From: Galaxea fascicularis
Taxonomy: Eukaryota; Cnidaria; Anthozoa; Scleractinia; Euphylliidae
Reading direction: 5' to 3'
DNA length: 64,000 nucleotides
Assembly: GCA_948470475.1 (NCBI GenBank)
Contig: OX419345.1
Coordinates: 2,349,001-2,413,000 of the forward strand
Position 1 is the stretch's first letter. Each line of letters begins with the position of its first letter. Of the stretch, positions 11,170 to 23,391 are shown piece by piece. The notes below the pieces were generated by a model. It was not told the origin of the DNA, made no database searches, and saw only the letters and a program-made list of their open reading frames with translations. Position numbers and translations under genes: made by a program.

Positions 11170-14099
11170 ATGAAAACTTGGAGCTACGCAAAAATCTGTG
11201 TTGCAGTTGCCATCTGCCATCAAATTGTTCATGGCGCCAGGCCATCGAGAAACACAACGCACAACACATTAAAGTACAGCAAATACGCTTACGCCGCATT
11301 CAGCGCTGTGCAGTTCTCCGACAATTCCACGCTTATTTTCCGCTTCAAAACGCTCAAAAGAGACGGAATGCTATTTTATATGGACGATGGAGGAGTAAAG
11401 GACTTTATAGATGCGTTCTTGCTAAACGGCCAGCTGCGAATTCGGCTGACACTAGGCAGCTGCAAGGGAATACAACTTAATATAAACGGCTCTTTCACCG
11501 ACCTTAACTGGCACAAAATTATCTTGAAAAGAAATTCGTACTCGGTGATTGTTGCAGTAGAGGGATATAATACTAGCCAAAACCTTTGTAATGAGTTAAA
11601 GAAAACAGATTTCAAGAGACATGGCCCTATGTATGTGAGCTATTTCCCTGTCGAGGAATGGAATCACCTCAAGTGGAGTTTCCGTGATACCTGGAAGATG
11701 TCCATGAAGCACGGCGGGTAAGTCATTAGGGGTTTCTACTTACCGGGAATTCATAGAATCTTGAGTGTTTCACACTAAACTTACAGTTCACTGAAAGTTT
11801 TTTCCGCCTTTCTTTTTAATCGTGTTTATATGATTTCACGACATCGTGCACACCTTGTCCAGTTCACCTCACTGAACTGAACCCATAGCGACTCTGAGTA
11901 ACATTTTAGCTAAGAAATTGTTGTTCATAGCTCTTTTTTCCAGTGGTAAAATTAGGCTGCTCTTTTGAGATACATCATTAAATTTTTACCCGATTCTTAT
12001 AACATAGATACGCAATAATAATTGTCAAACGCAGCACTGACACAAAGCGCGGACTGACGAAATGGCCTCTTTTCTCCTCGCTGTCAGATCGTCGATGAAG
12101 CCAATAGCTTGGACATTGTCACGAGGTGTTGACAGGCAAAACGATTTGATTTGACCTATGAAAGATTATAGAAAGGATTACGTATTATGTAGCGCATGAA
12201 AAGAGAGTACAACGCAAAGAATGAGACGCTGTTAAGGATAACGAGTAATAAATGATTTACGGTGTCACCAAACCTCTGGTCCAGCATGTTTCATCAGGTT
12301 ACAAAAGAAAAAGTTAAAAATAACGATATATATAAAAGCGTACTTCTAAGTTATTAAACTGTGGCCTCCATGCTTCCTTTATGCTCATAAAAAGTTTCAA
12401 AATGATGTGGACTTAATATGAGGCTAAACCAGTGAATTGAGGTTAATAAAAATATGGATGGATATGGATTATGGATTATAAGGACAGAGAAATAGAAACA
12501 TGTTCAAGCTATCCTGCAGCGAAGGATTCTAGAGGGAGATTGGGGAGAGAAGCAAAGGTGACCAAGGAGGTGACCGTCAGGCACAACTCTCCCCTCCTCC
12601 ACGACCTATAAATCCAAGATGGCGGCCTAACACACGAATCCCAGATAATGGCAAATCAATCAGTTGCATGTTCACATAATGTGGAGAAGGAACGTGAATT
12701 GATAGGAACGTAAAGTTGCCCATTTCTAGCAAGTTGGAATAATTACGTTTTTTCTTTCGGACAATCCTCAAAAGTAGGCTTCTTTATACCTTGTTTCTTG
12801 GCTTCCCTTGTGCAGCCGGTCGGGCGGTGCATCAGTCAGTCTAACTCTGGGACCCCTTTTACCAAAAGTTTAAAAACCTCAGGTTTCACGCTAAATTAAG
12901 CATGCTTTCAGTTTGCCACCTTTATTGGCATACGTCGTCTTCGTATTCACCTGCTGACAGTGCAAATCACAGCGAAAACGACAACAACATTTATTTTGAA
13001 CTGTAAATTTACAAAATTATTCCAAATAGTAGGTTCGAAAAGTAGAACATGAGAATAAAAATGAATACGGTAACTGGGCACCCAGACAATTTTACCAAAA
13101 AATACCAAAAGGTACCACCGGCGACGGTGGCGGTAGAGAAAACATGATCTATAAATTGAATTCTCGCAGGAGCCCATGAGGTCTCCTGATTCTCAATATC
13201 CTTCCAACACGCTAACTCGTAGGCGAGTTCTCCTGCGGTGAGATGCTCAGGGCTCATTCTGAATCTTAAAAAACAAACATAAAAAAATTTGTTGTCGGGT
13301 ATTTACTTCTTCCATAAAACGTGAAGTTATGAAGAAGTGTACCAAAACGTATCATGAATATGGAGAATTATGTTGCCCTTCTTGTGTCGCTGTGGTGCCA
13401 CCTTAACTCCCTAATGCCTACGACGGGGCGGGGGGGGGGAGGGGAAGGGGAGGGGACAAACTTCGCTTCAGTTGACCAATTGGCTGGAGCTCCTCCAGTT
13501 ATTTGCATTTGCTTTTTCGCGGTAATAGCAATATGCTACCTTTATTGAATAAAGAAGGCACCACAACAGACAGCAACTTCAGTTTCAACACAAAAAGGAA
13601 ACGACAGGTGATCCTTGGTAATGAGAAGAGTGATGAATAATAAAAGCCAAGGAAGTAAGCCTTTTATACTCCTTCTCGTTTAGATTTGAAGGCTGTATAA
13701 AGACTCCAAAATATGCCGTGGGAAACAATAGATTTCGGCGGGGTCGCTTGTTGGAAACCCAGCGCACCGTCCCTGGCTGCCGCGACGCGTGCAAAGATCC
13801 AAGTTTTGATGGGAAATGTTACAATGGCGGGAAATGTGTGAACAAGATCGTCCGCAGAGAGTGTAATTGCAGAGGAACTGGTTACCATGGTTCAAACTGT
13901 TCCCAGGGTAAGAGAAACACCATTCAACACCCTTACATTCATCACTGAATGATTAAGATCAAAATTATTAGAAAAGTTTTAGTTAAAAAAGAGAATGATC
14001 ACTGATATGAGAGTATTCGTGGCTTTCCGCTTCACTCTTCAAGGCTTTACTGTAACTGAATCCATTAACTCAAGTTTTCCGCGGTGCTGGGAGGAATGA
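11170..14099 (+). CDS. Gene C: LamG-EGF protein, paralogue of B, D and E (3' end uncertain)
   Basis: Exon 1 (11170-11717) begins at an ATG followed by a signal peptide ('ICVAVAICHQIVHG') and one LamG domain ('NSTLIFRFKTLKRDGMLFYM', 'DLNWHKIILKRN'). It ends in phase 2 at GTAAGT. Exon 2 (13684-13907) supplies the closing LamG strand 'FEGCIKTP' and an EGF module with motif C-YNGGKC-...-CNC-GTGYHGSNC, ending in phase 1. The third exon is not certain. A good acceptor at 14042-14043 opens a frame of 18 codons to a TGA at 14097-14099, with an AATAAA about 20 bases beyond; this would give a secreted protein of about 275 residues. No transmembrane or second LamG exon is found before gene D. Alternatively exon 2 splices to the phase-1 exon at 16970 (gene D tail) or 25123 (gene E LamG2). 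The 5'UTR may contain an intron (acceptor near 11147). Confidence 0.7.
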
Positions 14100-14894
14100 G
14101 GTTTCTTGAATGAAGGAAATAAATATAATAATTATGGCACCTCTATTGTGATCTGGATTTGTTTGTGATTTAATAAAGTAAGTCTATAATCTGACTTAGG
14201 AAAAAAGGAACTTGCCTTCAATACGCGAATCCTATTCTTCCGTGGTTGATTTCAGAAGCTCTGTCCATTCGGCACCGTGCAAAATTTCCAACTTTTTCCA
14301 GTTAAAATTCTCCAAAACGCACAGTGCATTTTTGGTTGTCTCAGATGAATCCTGAGGCTCTTCAATTTTAAGTAATTTGTATTTGGCTCTTGTGAGTGTG
14401 CGATAGGTTCTGGTGGATATAAACTGAAGTTACCTTGAGTCTGTTGGCATGGCTGCATCATCGAGTTAAATCGTAAACTAGCTTGGGATGAACTCATTTG
14501 GTTCAAACTCAACTAAAAATTTCAACGGTCTCACGTTTACCTTCATTGTACGCGAATTGTCTTCAATGATTTAAAACTAATGGCGTTTGTATATTTGCAT
14601 ACGAGCCTGGCTTATGATCAATGGGATAAAAACTGATCTCGCGGCGAGATCATTCATGCGGCGTTAACAAATGAGAGTAAATCAAATTGTGGTTTTCTAT
14701 GAGATGGCCGATATAGTTGCCCATTTGTCATTTGATTTATCTTCAAAACAAAAGTGTGAACAGAATTCGACAATTTCCACCGGCCAGCTTTGGGAGTGTT
14801 TTTTCACCATTTCCTTGATGAGGAAGTGAACACTTTAAAGCGAAAGCATCTGTCCTTTTCTTTCTGCCAGAATTACTTTTAAATAACCGAGAAC

Positions 14895-17229
14895 ATGCTA
14901 AAAATTTTACGCCTGTTTGTGTTTTCTTCATGGCTAGTCATTGTCGTGGATTCCATGACAGGCTTGCGCTTCAGTGGCCACTTTAACAAGGTTTTATTAA
15001 AAGGTTCCTATGCAGAATTCAACGGTTGGCCCATGGCTGAAATCAGCGAGCTACAGTTCTACTTTAAAACAGACGTGGCAAAGCCAGCTTTACTGCTTTA
15101 CCAAGACACGGGTGGAAAGGATGGCTACCTTGAAATCTCGTTCTTGTCGAATGGCAATGTGCGTCTTCAGTTAGTCGGCAGCAAATGTTCATTTGTGCAA
15201 AAATTTATTAAGAAGAACTTCACCGACGATGCTTGGCACAAGCTTGTAATTTCAAGACGCCGTGCCGAGCTGAGATTCAGCGTGGATAACGCCTCAGCGC
15301 CGGTCATCCGCTGCAAAGAGCTGCCGCGCCTTTCTGGACAAAACGGCAAAGCAAATAGGCCTCTTTTTATTGGCGGAATACCAGTCCAAAACTCGCGAGG
15401 TCATCCTATATTAAAGGAATGGTCTCAGCCTAGATTAGCATGGAGAATGTGGAGCGAAGAAAACAGGTGAGATGACAGATGTACTATAAATGGGGACTGA
15501 TTTCGCCATCAATTCCACGCCAACGAGTAGCCAAAAAACAAAACAGAGCACACGTATAAAATCGGATGACTTTCTGAGAAATTACGTTTATCAATTTTCA
15601 TTCATTTAGATGGTCACGCGTCAAGGTTTCTTCCACATTAGCTGTGCGAACCACTCGATTAATATACATTATCAGTGAACGAACGGCTCAGTGAGGTAAA
15701 TCAAATTGTTCGGTCATACGTGAAGATTTCGTTCACGCAGGAATCAAAGATAACCAACAGCTTTAGGTGTCATCACGGTAAAGTGAATCATGACAACAGA
15801 CACAGCTTAGGGGGAGATGGGCGTATTAGTTTTTTTTTGTTGTTGTTGTTGTTGTTTTTTTTTTGTAAAAGAATGGAAAACATCAAAATCCCATGATGAG
15901 AACCGCATTGCGTAACTCGCGATTTCGAAAGAATTAATAAATCTCAGTCGACAGACAGGTAAAACCGTTCAAACATTTTTCACAGAAGAAAGATTGAAAC
16001 AAAGGAAGGGATTATGCGATTATGCGTACTACGAATATTTCATTGACTGAATTTAATATAATTCCATGCAAGTGACATCAGTGATGCCGGCGCCTTGATA
16101 ACAGCCATGAACTAGACAAACGTCTATGCATCCTCAGCTGTCACCAGCAACATGTCCACGATTGAATCACTCAGCAACATTATTCTACCTGAAAACTATG
16201 ACTGAATCCTTTAGGGCTGATAAGGCTGACGTTTTTTAGGGATTTCTTGTTGGGCTCACAGTGCCACTTTATTTTCTTGAACTTTAAACCTTAAGCAATG
16301 TCTCAAGGCTACCTTTTAAATTAATAATGCTGTTACCTACTTAAAATACGAAACAAGCTAAACTTTTTGTCACCCTGGGTTCGAGGCTGGACTGTTTTTG
16401 AATAGTTTCGTCGACTGATGTATGAATTATGTAGAGCTCGAAAGAATTTCATGCACAACTTTCCCCTCAGCTTTCCACGGTTCTCTGTCTTATCTTTCGT
16501 ACAAGCAACTGAAGTGTCAAGGACGAGAAAGCTCAAGTTTTGTGACACGTTGTTGTTATACTTTCATAATTTGTCTAAAAAAAACAATCGAAAAGTGTTT
16601 TCAACTAACATGGCTGATTTTGTCTCTATTGGCAGTTGGTTCGAGGGATGTATTGCTCTCCTGCGATACAGCAGTGCCAGCAAACCCTTTGAAAATGTCA
16701 AGTTACTCAAATCACAGGATGTGGATGGCAATTGCAGTGGTGAAGCATGCTCCAGTGAGCTCAATGTATGCCAACATGGTGGACAATGCGTGGACCTGGT
16801 TACCAGGACCGAGTGCGATTGCAAGGGCACTGGGTACTATGGCCAATATTGTGAACAGTCAGGTATATATTCCATATTTGTGTTTACGCCTTCACATCAG
16901 TAATTCATTGCCACAGGAGTTTTTCGATAAAAACTCCACTGAGATTAATTTTACCTACTTCATCCTTAGACAAGCTGATCCCAACGGTAGCCATAAACAC
17001 CTCAACATCAGCACGATCGAAGCACTCACGGCCAATCAAATCGGACTCAAATAATATTGACGACGGTAACAACAACAACAACAATATCAACAGCAATAAA
17101 GGAAACATTAGTTCAGCAACAGCTAAGGAGAAAAAGTCTTCGTCTGGTGTCTCCTCTCCTGGATGGTGCTTTTCTCTGTCTGCAGCGTCGGCAGTTTTGC
17201 TCATGCGTAACGTCGTAGCTTTTATGTAG
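14895..17229 (+). CDS. Gene D: LamG-EGF protein with candidate GPI-anchor tail (3 exons)
   Basis: Exons 14895-15466 (ends phase 2), 16636-16862 (ends phase 1) and 16970-17229 (stop TAG) give about 352 residues. Exon 1 has a signal peptide ('LRLFVFSSWLVIVVDS') and a LamG domain ('ISELQFYFKTDVAKPALLLY', 'DDAWHKLVISRRR'). Exon 2 has 'FEGCIALLR' and a canonical EGF module (C-QHGGQC-...-CDCKGTGYYGQYC). I place exon 3 because 16951-16969 is a strong pyrimidine tract ending in AG, the phase matches, and the frame stays open for 86 codons. Its product is an Asn-run and Lys/Ser-rich linker ending in a hydrophobic segment (WCFSLSAASAVLLM...VVAFM) after small residues (SSSGVSS), as expected of a GPI-attachment signal. 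Its start, MLK...TGLRFSG, is closest to gene E. Likely a cell-surface protein; function unknown. Confidence 0.75.
16863..16969 (+). other. Short intron placing the tail exon of gene D
   Basis: A 107-base intron begins GTATAT after the EGF exon and ends in TTTTACCTACTTCATCCTTAG. Other AG sites at 16899-16900 and 16915-16916 would give either a 38-base intron or an immediate stop, so 16968-16969 is preferred. Confidence 0.55.
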
Positions 17230-20200
17230 CGGGTTCAATCCTGTACCCAGTTTTCGTTTCCTTTGTCCAACTTTCGTGAAACGAGCGACTCTTGAAAGTT
17301 TTGATCTGGAAATTCAAAAATATCGAACTTCTGTTGGAATTGGGCATGCTTAGCGTACAGCACCACGCTGGAGTTCGCTTTACGGACGGAGCATTAGAAA
17401 AGTGATAAGGGGGGGGGGGGTGGTGGTGGTGGTGGTAAAAAAGCCAAAAAACGTTCATGCAAGATAAAAGGACAAAAGGACAAGAAAAAAACTCGTGCAA
17501 AGCCAAGGCAAAGAAAACAAAATTCATCTACCTGCTTAAAATAATCCTGCACGAGCAGTGGTGGAAAAAATCATGCAAACTGAAAGTCCCTCAACCCCCC
17601 CCCCCTCTCCCTTCCTGGTCCGCCCCTTTCTGTTTGTAAAAGGCAATGATAATCGTAAACCTGGAGGTTCTTTCCAGAGTCGCACGTTTCTCAAAACGTG
17701 TACGGTAAGAAACGAGAAACCGAAGTACAAGATTGTAACAGGCTTTCTTCTCCGTTTGGATCAGAGATCTTACTCTCCTAAATCAGGGGTTCCGTAGTGA
17801 AAACAATTGAGAAATAAAGAATAGCTTAAGACTGAATCGTTGAACACTGATCGAGGCAGCAATGAAATGTATCAGACACGATAATTTTTAAGTTCTACAA
17901 AGGAATACTAAGAGTATTCTGAGCCAAGAAATAAATTGTTAAGGCGGTAAATGTAAGGTCAAGAAGTTAAATCTCCATATAAGGATAATTTAAAAATTAA
18001 ACGAGACTTACCTTAAGGCCTCTACGAGTTATTGGTCAGGAGAGGAGAAGTCACAGTTCCCTTGCTGGTCCATCTCGTGATTTTCATCTGAGAGCAGCTG
18101 TGTTTCTTCCTGACGTTGTTCGTCATTTTTAAATCACTTTTATGCAGGGCAACTTTCGTTGACCTCTTTGCTTGCAAACCGAACGCAACTGAGTGCTTGC
18201 TTGCCGCGCGCTAACTCACGTGACTTCACAGCGATTTTGACCAATGACGAAGTAGAATCCGATAGATGTACTCCAATTCGCGATACATGTGCTGATATTG
18301 GGGAACATCTCCTCAATCTGATTCCCGCTCAGTTTGACATTGTGAAATAAACGCAGTATAGGGTTCGTTTGGTGATGCCACCTTTGAAGGAAGGTTATGT
18401 ATAGGTAATCGCATGGGGCCGAGTAAAATTAAGGATTAATAATCACGCGTGTTTTCAGAAGTTGCCGAAATTGAAGCAAAATTAATTAGGGAATCGTGCA
18501 TGCAGTTCCGATTCATTTCTCATTGGAAGCCCGCGGATAATGCGAATACAAATTTTAACCAAATCTAACTATTCAATCGATTCAATGACATTTAACCAAA
18601 GTCCTGGCCAAAAAAAACAAATTTCGTTTCAAATGCACGTTGGCCATTGTAAAGTTTGTTTGAACTGATTTGCAAAAAACATAGTAATCTGGCCTCTTGA
18701 TCAATAAAAATGCCCTTGATTAAGAAAAATTGCAGAGTCCCTCAGGGAGTAACGCGTCTTATTTCGTTTAGCAAATTTAGAGGATAGATATTGAGGAACA
18801 AGATCATTTAAAGACTTCTATACCATTAAAGCTTTCTGTATTTGAAATTGGGTGCTCAAGCGGCTGATATGAGCTTATCTCTTGGCCAAAATGTCATTTC
18901 GATTTTCGCGGTGGACGTACATGTAGACATTTAAATCAGAGTAAGTTAGTCTTAGTTGCTTTTATTTACTTTTAATTCTCTTGTGAGGTTAATTATCTCC
19001 GAATATGTCCAATGTACCGGAACTTATAAATCAGACATTTGGTCAAGATGATTGATGAGCAAGATTGATTGCGATTTCTCCGTCGCATGTCTAGTCAAAT
19101 GATTACACTCTGTTTTTTTAATTATAAGAACCCTTTTTATAAGACCTGAGGCTGAGATTAACCCAAATTTTAAGAACATGCTTAGAACATAACCCGGGCT
19201 GAGAGTCACTTTAGAACATCTTTATTTTGTTCATTTTTTTTAATGAGCAGTATACTTTGTACACATGAACTTTTCTACGTCAGTTCACTGCAAAATCTGG
19301 TGACTTTATGTCGCGTTGTGAACCTCTATGTTCAGTGCTTTTTGTAACGCTAAAATTATCAGCGGTTGGTTTGCGCAACACCGTGTTTATATCATGTAAC
19401 TTATAAGAACACCTTAAGAACGTTTTCAGGCTCAAAAAGCGAAAGAAATAAGAACGTTGAGCCTCAGCCCAAAAATTAGTCGTTCTTATGAAAAAAAAAA
19501 AAACAAGAGTGTACCTAAAGAGATCTGGAGCTGGAGCTAACCCCACCCCCGCCCCCTATCCCCGAAGCACTGGCTCCAGTCCCCACGGTCGGTACTTTGG
19601 CTCTAACCCAGGTTTTGCTAAACGACTCTGAGGCAGCCCTCGGCCAGTTACCCGCGAAATTAAGCAGGACCACCCGTGGTGTCATCGATTCCACAAAGTA
19701 AGCTGCTGTTAGCCGTAACAGGTTAGTAGTCTGTTTAGGCTCAGAAGTAAATACCCGTGGTAGAGAATTTCCCCATAATGTCAAGTAAATGTTATTATAT
19801 CACCGCTTATTTAAATATTATTAAATAAAGAAAAAAACTGAAGTTGATGTTCCAGAAGGCTTGCTAGCGACATAAGTTGTTTGTGGAGTAGTAAAATCAA
19901 GTTGAAACACGAGGAACAGATAACGTTGTTGACGATATAAAAGAAAGAGAGAAAGGGGCGAAGTAACTCTCTCTGCATCATCTTTCCAAAATCTCCACAG
20001 CCTTTAGTTGAAACGGCCTAAATCGGGAAAACGAAAACCGAAAACAGTCACATCAGTTTTGCCTTGTTAGAATTGCCCTGTGCGATCCCGTGAAGCGAAT
20101 GATAACATTAGCCCTGAGCGATCAGCAAGAAGAGTTAACTGCTAGCCTTTTTGTTTGTTTGTTTTTTTTATTTATTTATTTTGCAGTTTTTACGTTTTAT

Positions 20201-23200
20201 TGCTACGAAATAGTAGAGGACTGTAAACATAACAATCTACACTCGCCCGGGCGATCGTTCTTCTTCAGTTTTTACGTCTTCAGTCGTGTCACGGAAAAAT
20301 AGAGGACTGTAAACGTAACAATCTACACTCACCCGGGCGATCGTGCTTTACCAAATTATTACATAACGTCTGTACTTGCACCCGATTATGAATAGGAGCA
20401 AATTGCTGGAATAACTTCGCTGCTACTCCCTGCCACATCATTCATCAGTATATCTGATATCAACACATCCCAATCGCAGAGGGTGTACTCCTTAAACATA
20501 ACGACTCACTTTATCTCTGATTTAAGTTGTGTATTCATTCCAGTAGTTAATATTGTACGGTGAAATAGCGATTGGATTGGTTTTGCAAACACTCAAGAAA
20601 CAAAGTTTCTTCGTGTTTGAGTACAGAGCATTTAAGTCAACTTGGCGAGCTCTTCCTGCGTCCTCCCAGTTCTCATAGAAAACGACAACAAAAACAACTT
20701 TAATTTGAAAGAAATCCTTTATATGTTTTCTATAGCACTTTCTGGATACGATACGTTTTCCGTGCCATCTTTGGGAATAAAATATTTTATGCGTGGGATG
20801 TCAATAAAACTCAATTAAAAGTTACAAGGTCAAACCACCGCAAAAACGTGCCTGGGTAATTTGTAGTCACGTGGGGAGGTTACTCGTTGTGCGTTGGAAT
20901 AAAAATGTACCTGCGCATTAGAAGGCATTGACAGCTGTTTCAGTCTGGATTTTTACTGTACCATTATCGGTCCTGGTTTTAGCGCGTGATTTCCTGTCAT
21001 GCGTGGTTTTATGCGGATTTGGTTGGGAACGAGCTAAACCGGACATTTAGAATTCTGCACGCCTCACGTGCCTATGTCTTTTATTTGCTGCTGCATTGAT
21101 AAGTTCCGGCCCATCAAGCTGAGAGTAAATCGTTTCAAATAAGCATTGACTTGTCCTATAAAAAAGAAGACCGCGTTAACAATCGTGACTCTAGAATCGA
21201 GGCGTAAAGTATAGTTACATTAAAGCTAAACTGTTGAAATAACGAAAACGGTGACTAAATCCTCTCGAGATAAGTAAATAATGCGATCGACAGGTATTGT
21301 ATAAAATGGGTTATTTATTGAGAATGGAATAGAAAGCAATTTGGGTGATAAATGGAAATAAATTTTATCAAAACAGTGTACTCCCAGCGGTGCTTTTCAT
21401 CAGTTTTACCTGCGTGGTTTATCGAGAATTTTAATCAAACGATGACTTGCCTTCCGTCAGTGTATTGTGGAAGACTGCTCTCATAGCAAAGCCAGTACCT
21501 TTGGTAGATAATTACTGAAGTTATTTAAGCAACGGGAGAACTCTTAGAGTTACTGATTTATTATTGATAATGTGTTTGCTTGGTTTCATTTTTATTCATG
21601 AACAGAAAACAAGATATTTTTGGCAATCAAAACATGGACAAAATCTTTAAGAACAATGACAACAAAAAACGATGAAATATACATGCACACCAATCAGTTA
21701 TGATTTCGATTGTTGGGCTCCACGTCTCGCTTAAATTTTTTTCTATAAAATGAGGTGGTATACATCAGAGAATGTGACTCAGTTTACTTAAGTGCTGTTT
21801 CAATTACAACTATCTTTATTGCTCAGCAAAATAATCACGTCAATTTATTTTCTAAATAGGGAAAAACTCAGTGAAATGCTTAACATTGAACGATTAAAAA
21901 AGTAGATGAGGCTTAAAGGTTGGTGGTGGAACTTCAACTGAATCACTGTGTTACGTGGAAACAAACGTTCCGTTCCATCTATGTATCGTTTTGTTACTCA
22001 GGGACACGGTCAGATGCAATCTGATGTAATCACTTGACGCGTTTATCAAAATGATGCATGCTTTTTCGTTCTTTCGGTACATAACAAAATATTGTTTCTG
22101 TCACGGTACTAGTCTTTTAAACATATAAGGAGCTTTATGAGTAGTTGACTACTCAGCGCTGGAAACGGAAGTTAAGAGAATCTAACCAGATGTCGTTCTA
22201 AGCTTTATTTAAGCCCCGTAAAGCGTTTTAGCTGGCTCTCAATGCTAAAGCATGATGTTTTGTTTTATTTATTCCTATCTCAATTACCATACTGAGCAAA
22301 ACGGGAAATTTTCGGCCCAAGGCCAGTAAATACGGGTTTAATTAAGAGCTGAACATATGAACTTCGTGTAATTCCAACATTCAACAACCTCAGGTTTCGC
22401 CACATCCAGGGTGAACGTACCTTCGTAACGGACGCCGCGATCACGTTTATTTTAACAGGACTCTTTAAAAGGAAAACAGAAGCGGCTGCATGATTACGAT
22501 TTATTATTTAATGAACATCTTTTCCAGCGTCTTTTGCGCCGCAGCCCGTTAAACTGTTAAGATGTTAAAATTCACGCGCTAAACGTGACGCTAAAACAAT
22601 AGAAAATTCTCGTGGGCCGAAAAGAGTTTCATTTTTAGTTCAAATAAGTGTTACCAAAACAACTTTGGAACGCAATATCATTAATATACAAAACGGTAAA
22701 TTTTTAATGCGCCGATTGGCAAAATGAGCAGAAAATTACTTAGCCGTATGTGTTTGTAAACAATTGAGCGTCAAAACCCAGATTTCGTTGGGTCCGAATA
22801 GAATATAACTTTCGTTGAAGAGTGAATGGACAATGGCGTGTATGACAATAACTTCCTTTCACTTGCAGTCTTTACTGTGTGATAATGATTGCCATTTGAT
22901 GGATATTAACGCACAAAAATGGATTGTGAGTGGTCAAAAAGAAATTGTATCGCTGTGTCGCAAATCATCGGCGAAAGAGCAAAACTAATGAGACCATAAT
23001 ACGTTGGCCAGGTGAAAATAATTATACAGTTCGCAATGGCCTTTTCTCCATTTTTTACGTGCAAGTATATCTAACGAAAGGAGGAAGCAATGCCTTCAAA
23101 TTTTCATGACGTTTTTTTCCTGAATAAGGGATATTCCTAGTTTCTCCTATTTCTAGAAATATGCTCTGTTTGACGCGATAAGAACAGCAAAATTTTCGCC

Positions 23201-23391
23201 AATGAGATTGTCGAAATTGTAGATATCGGGTATGTGGTTAAGAGATGATGTGAACGGGCGAATCAACTTGAATTTGACGGTTATTAAAACTCAATGCACG
23301 ATCAGGGAGAAGAATAGGAAAAGAAGTTTACTGTAATCTCATCTGCACAACACGAGCACGGACTGTCATCGGCTTCATTGCTTGGTACGCC
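17230..23391. other. 6.2-kb gene-free stretch between genes D and E
   Basis: No LamG, EGF or transmembrane exon was recognised here. It contains a G-run/GGT microsatellite at 17409-17436, a C-run at 17596, and an imperfect duplication at 20213-20345. The remainder is AT-rich single-copy-looking DNA. The gene E promoter should be within the last part. Confidence 0.5.
20213..20345 (+). repeat. Imperfect two-copy duplication (~45-bp unit)
   Basis: The unit 'TAGAGGACTGTAAACATAAC...CACTCGCCCGGGCGATCGT' occurs at about 20213-20256 and again at 20300-20345 with few differences. Both copies end in CCCGGGCGATCGT, which is itself rich in short palindromes. Confidence 0.6.

Noticed and set aside
16917..17054. 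Frame with several N-glycosylation sites after gene D exon 2
   Set aside because: It needs a phase-0 junction, but the EGF exon ends in phase 1. The frame from 16970 fits and stays open longer.
18159..18350. 63-codon frame with two Cys
   Set aside because: No LamG or EGF pattern, and no matching acceptor or donor phases with the cluster.
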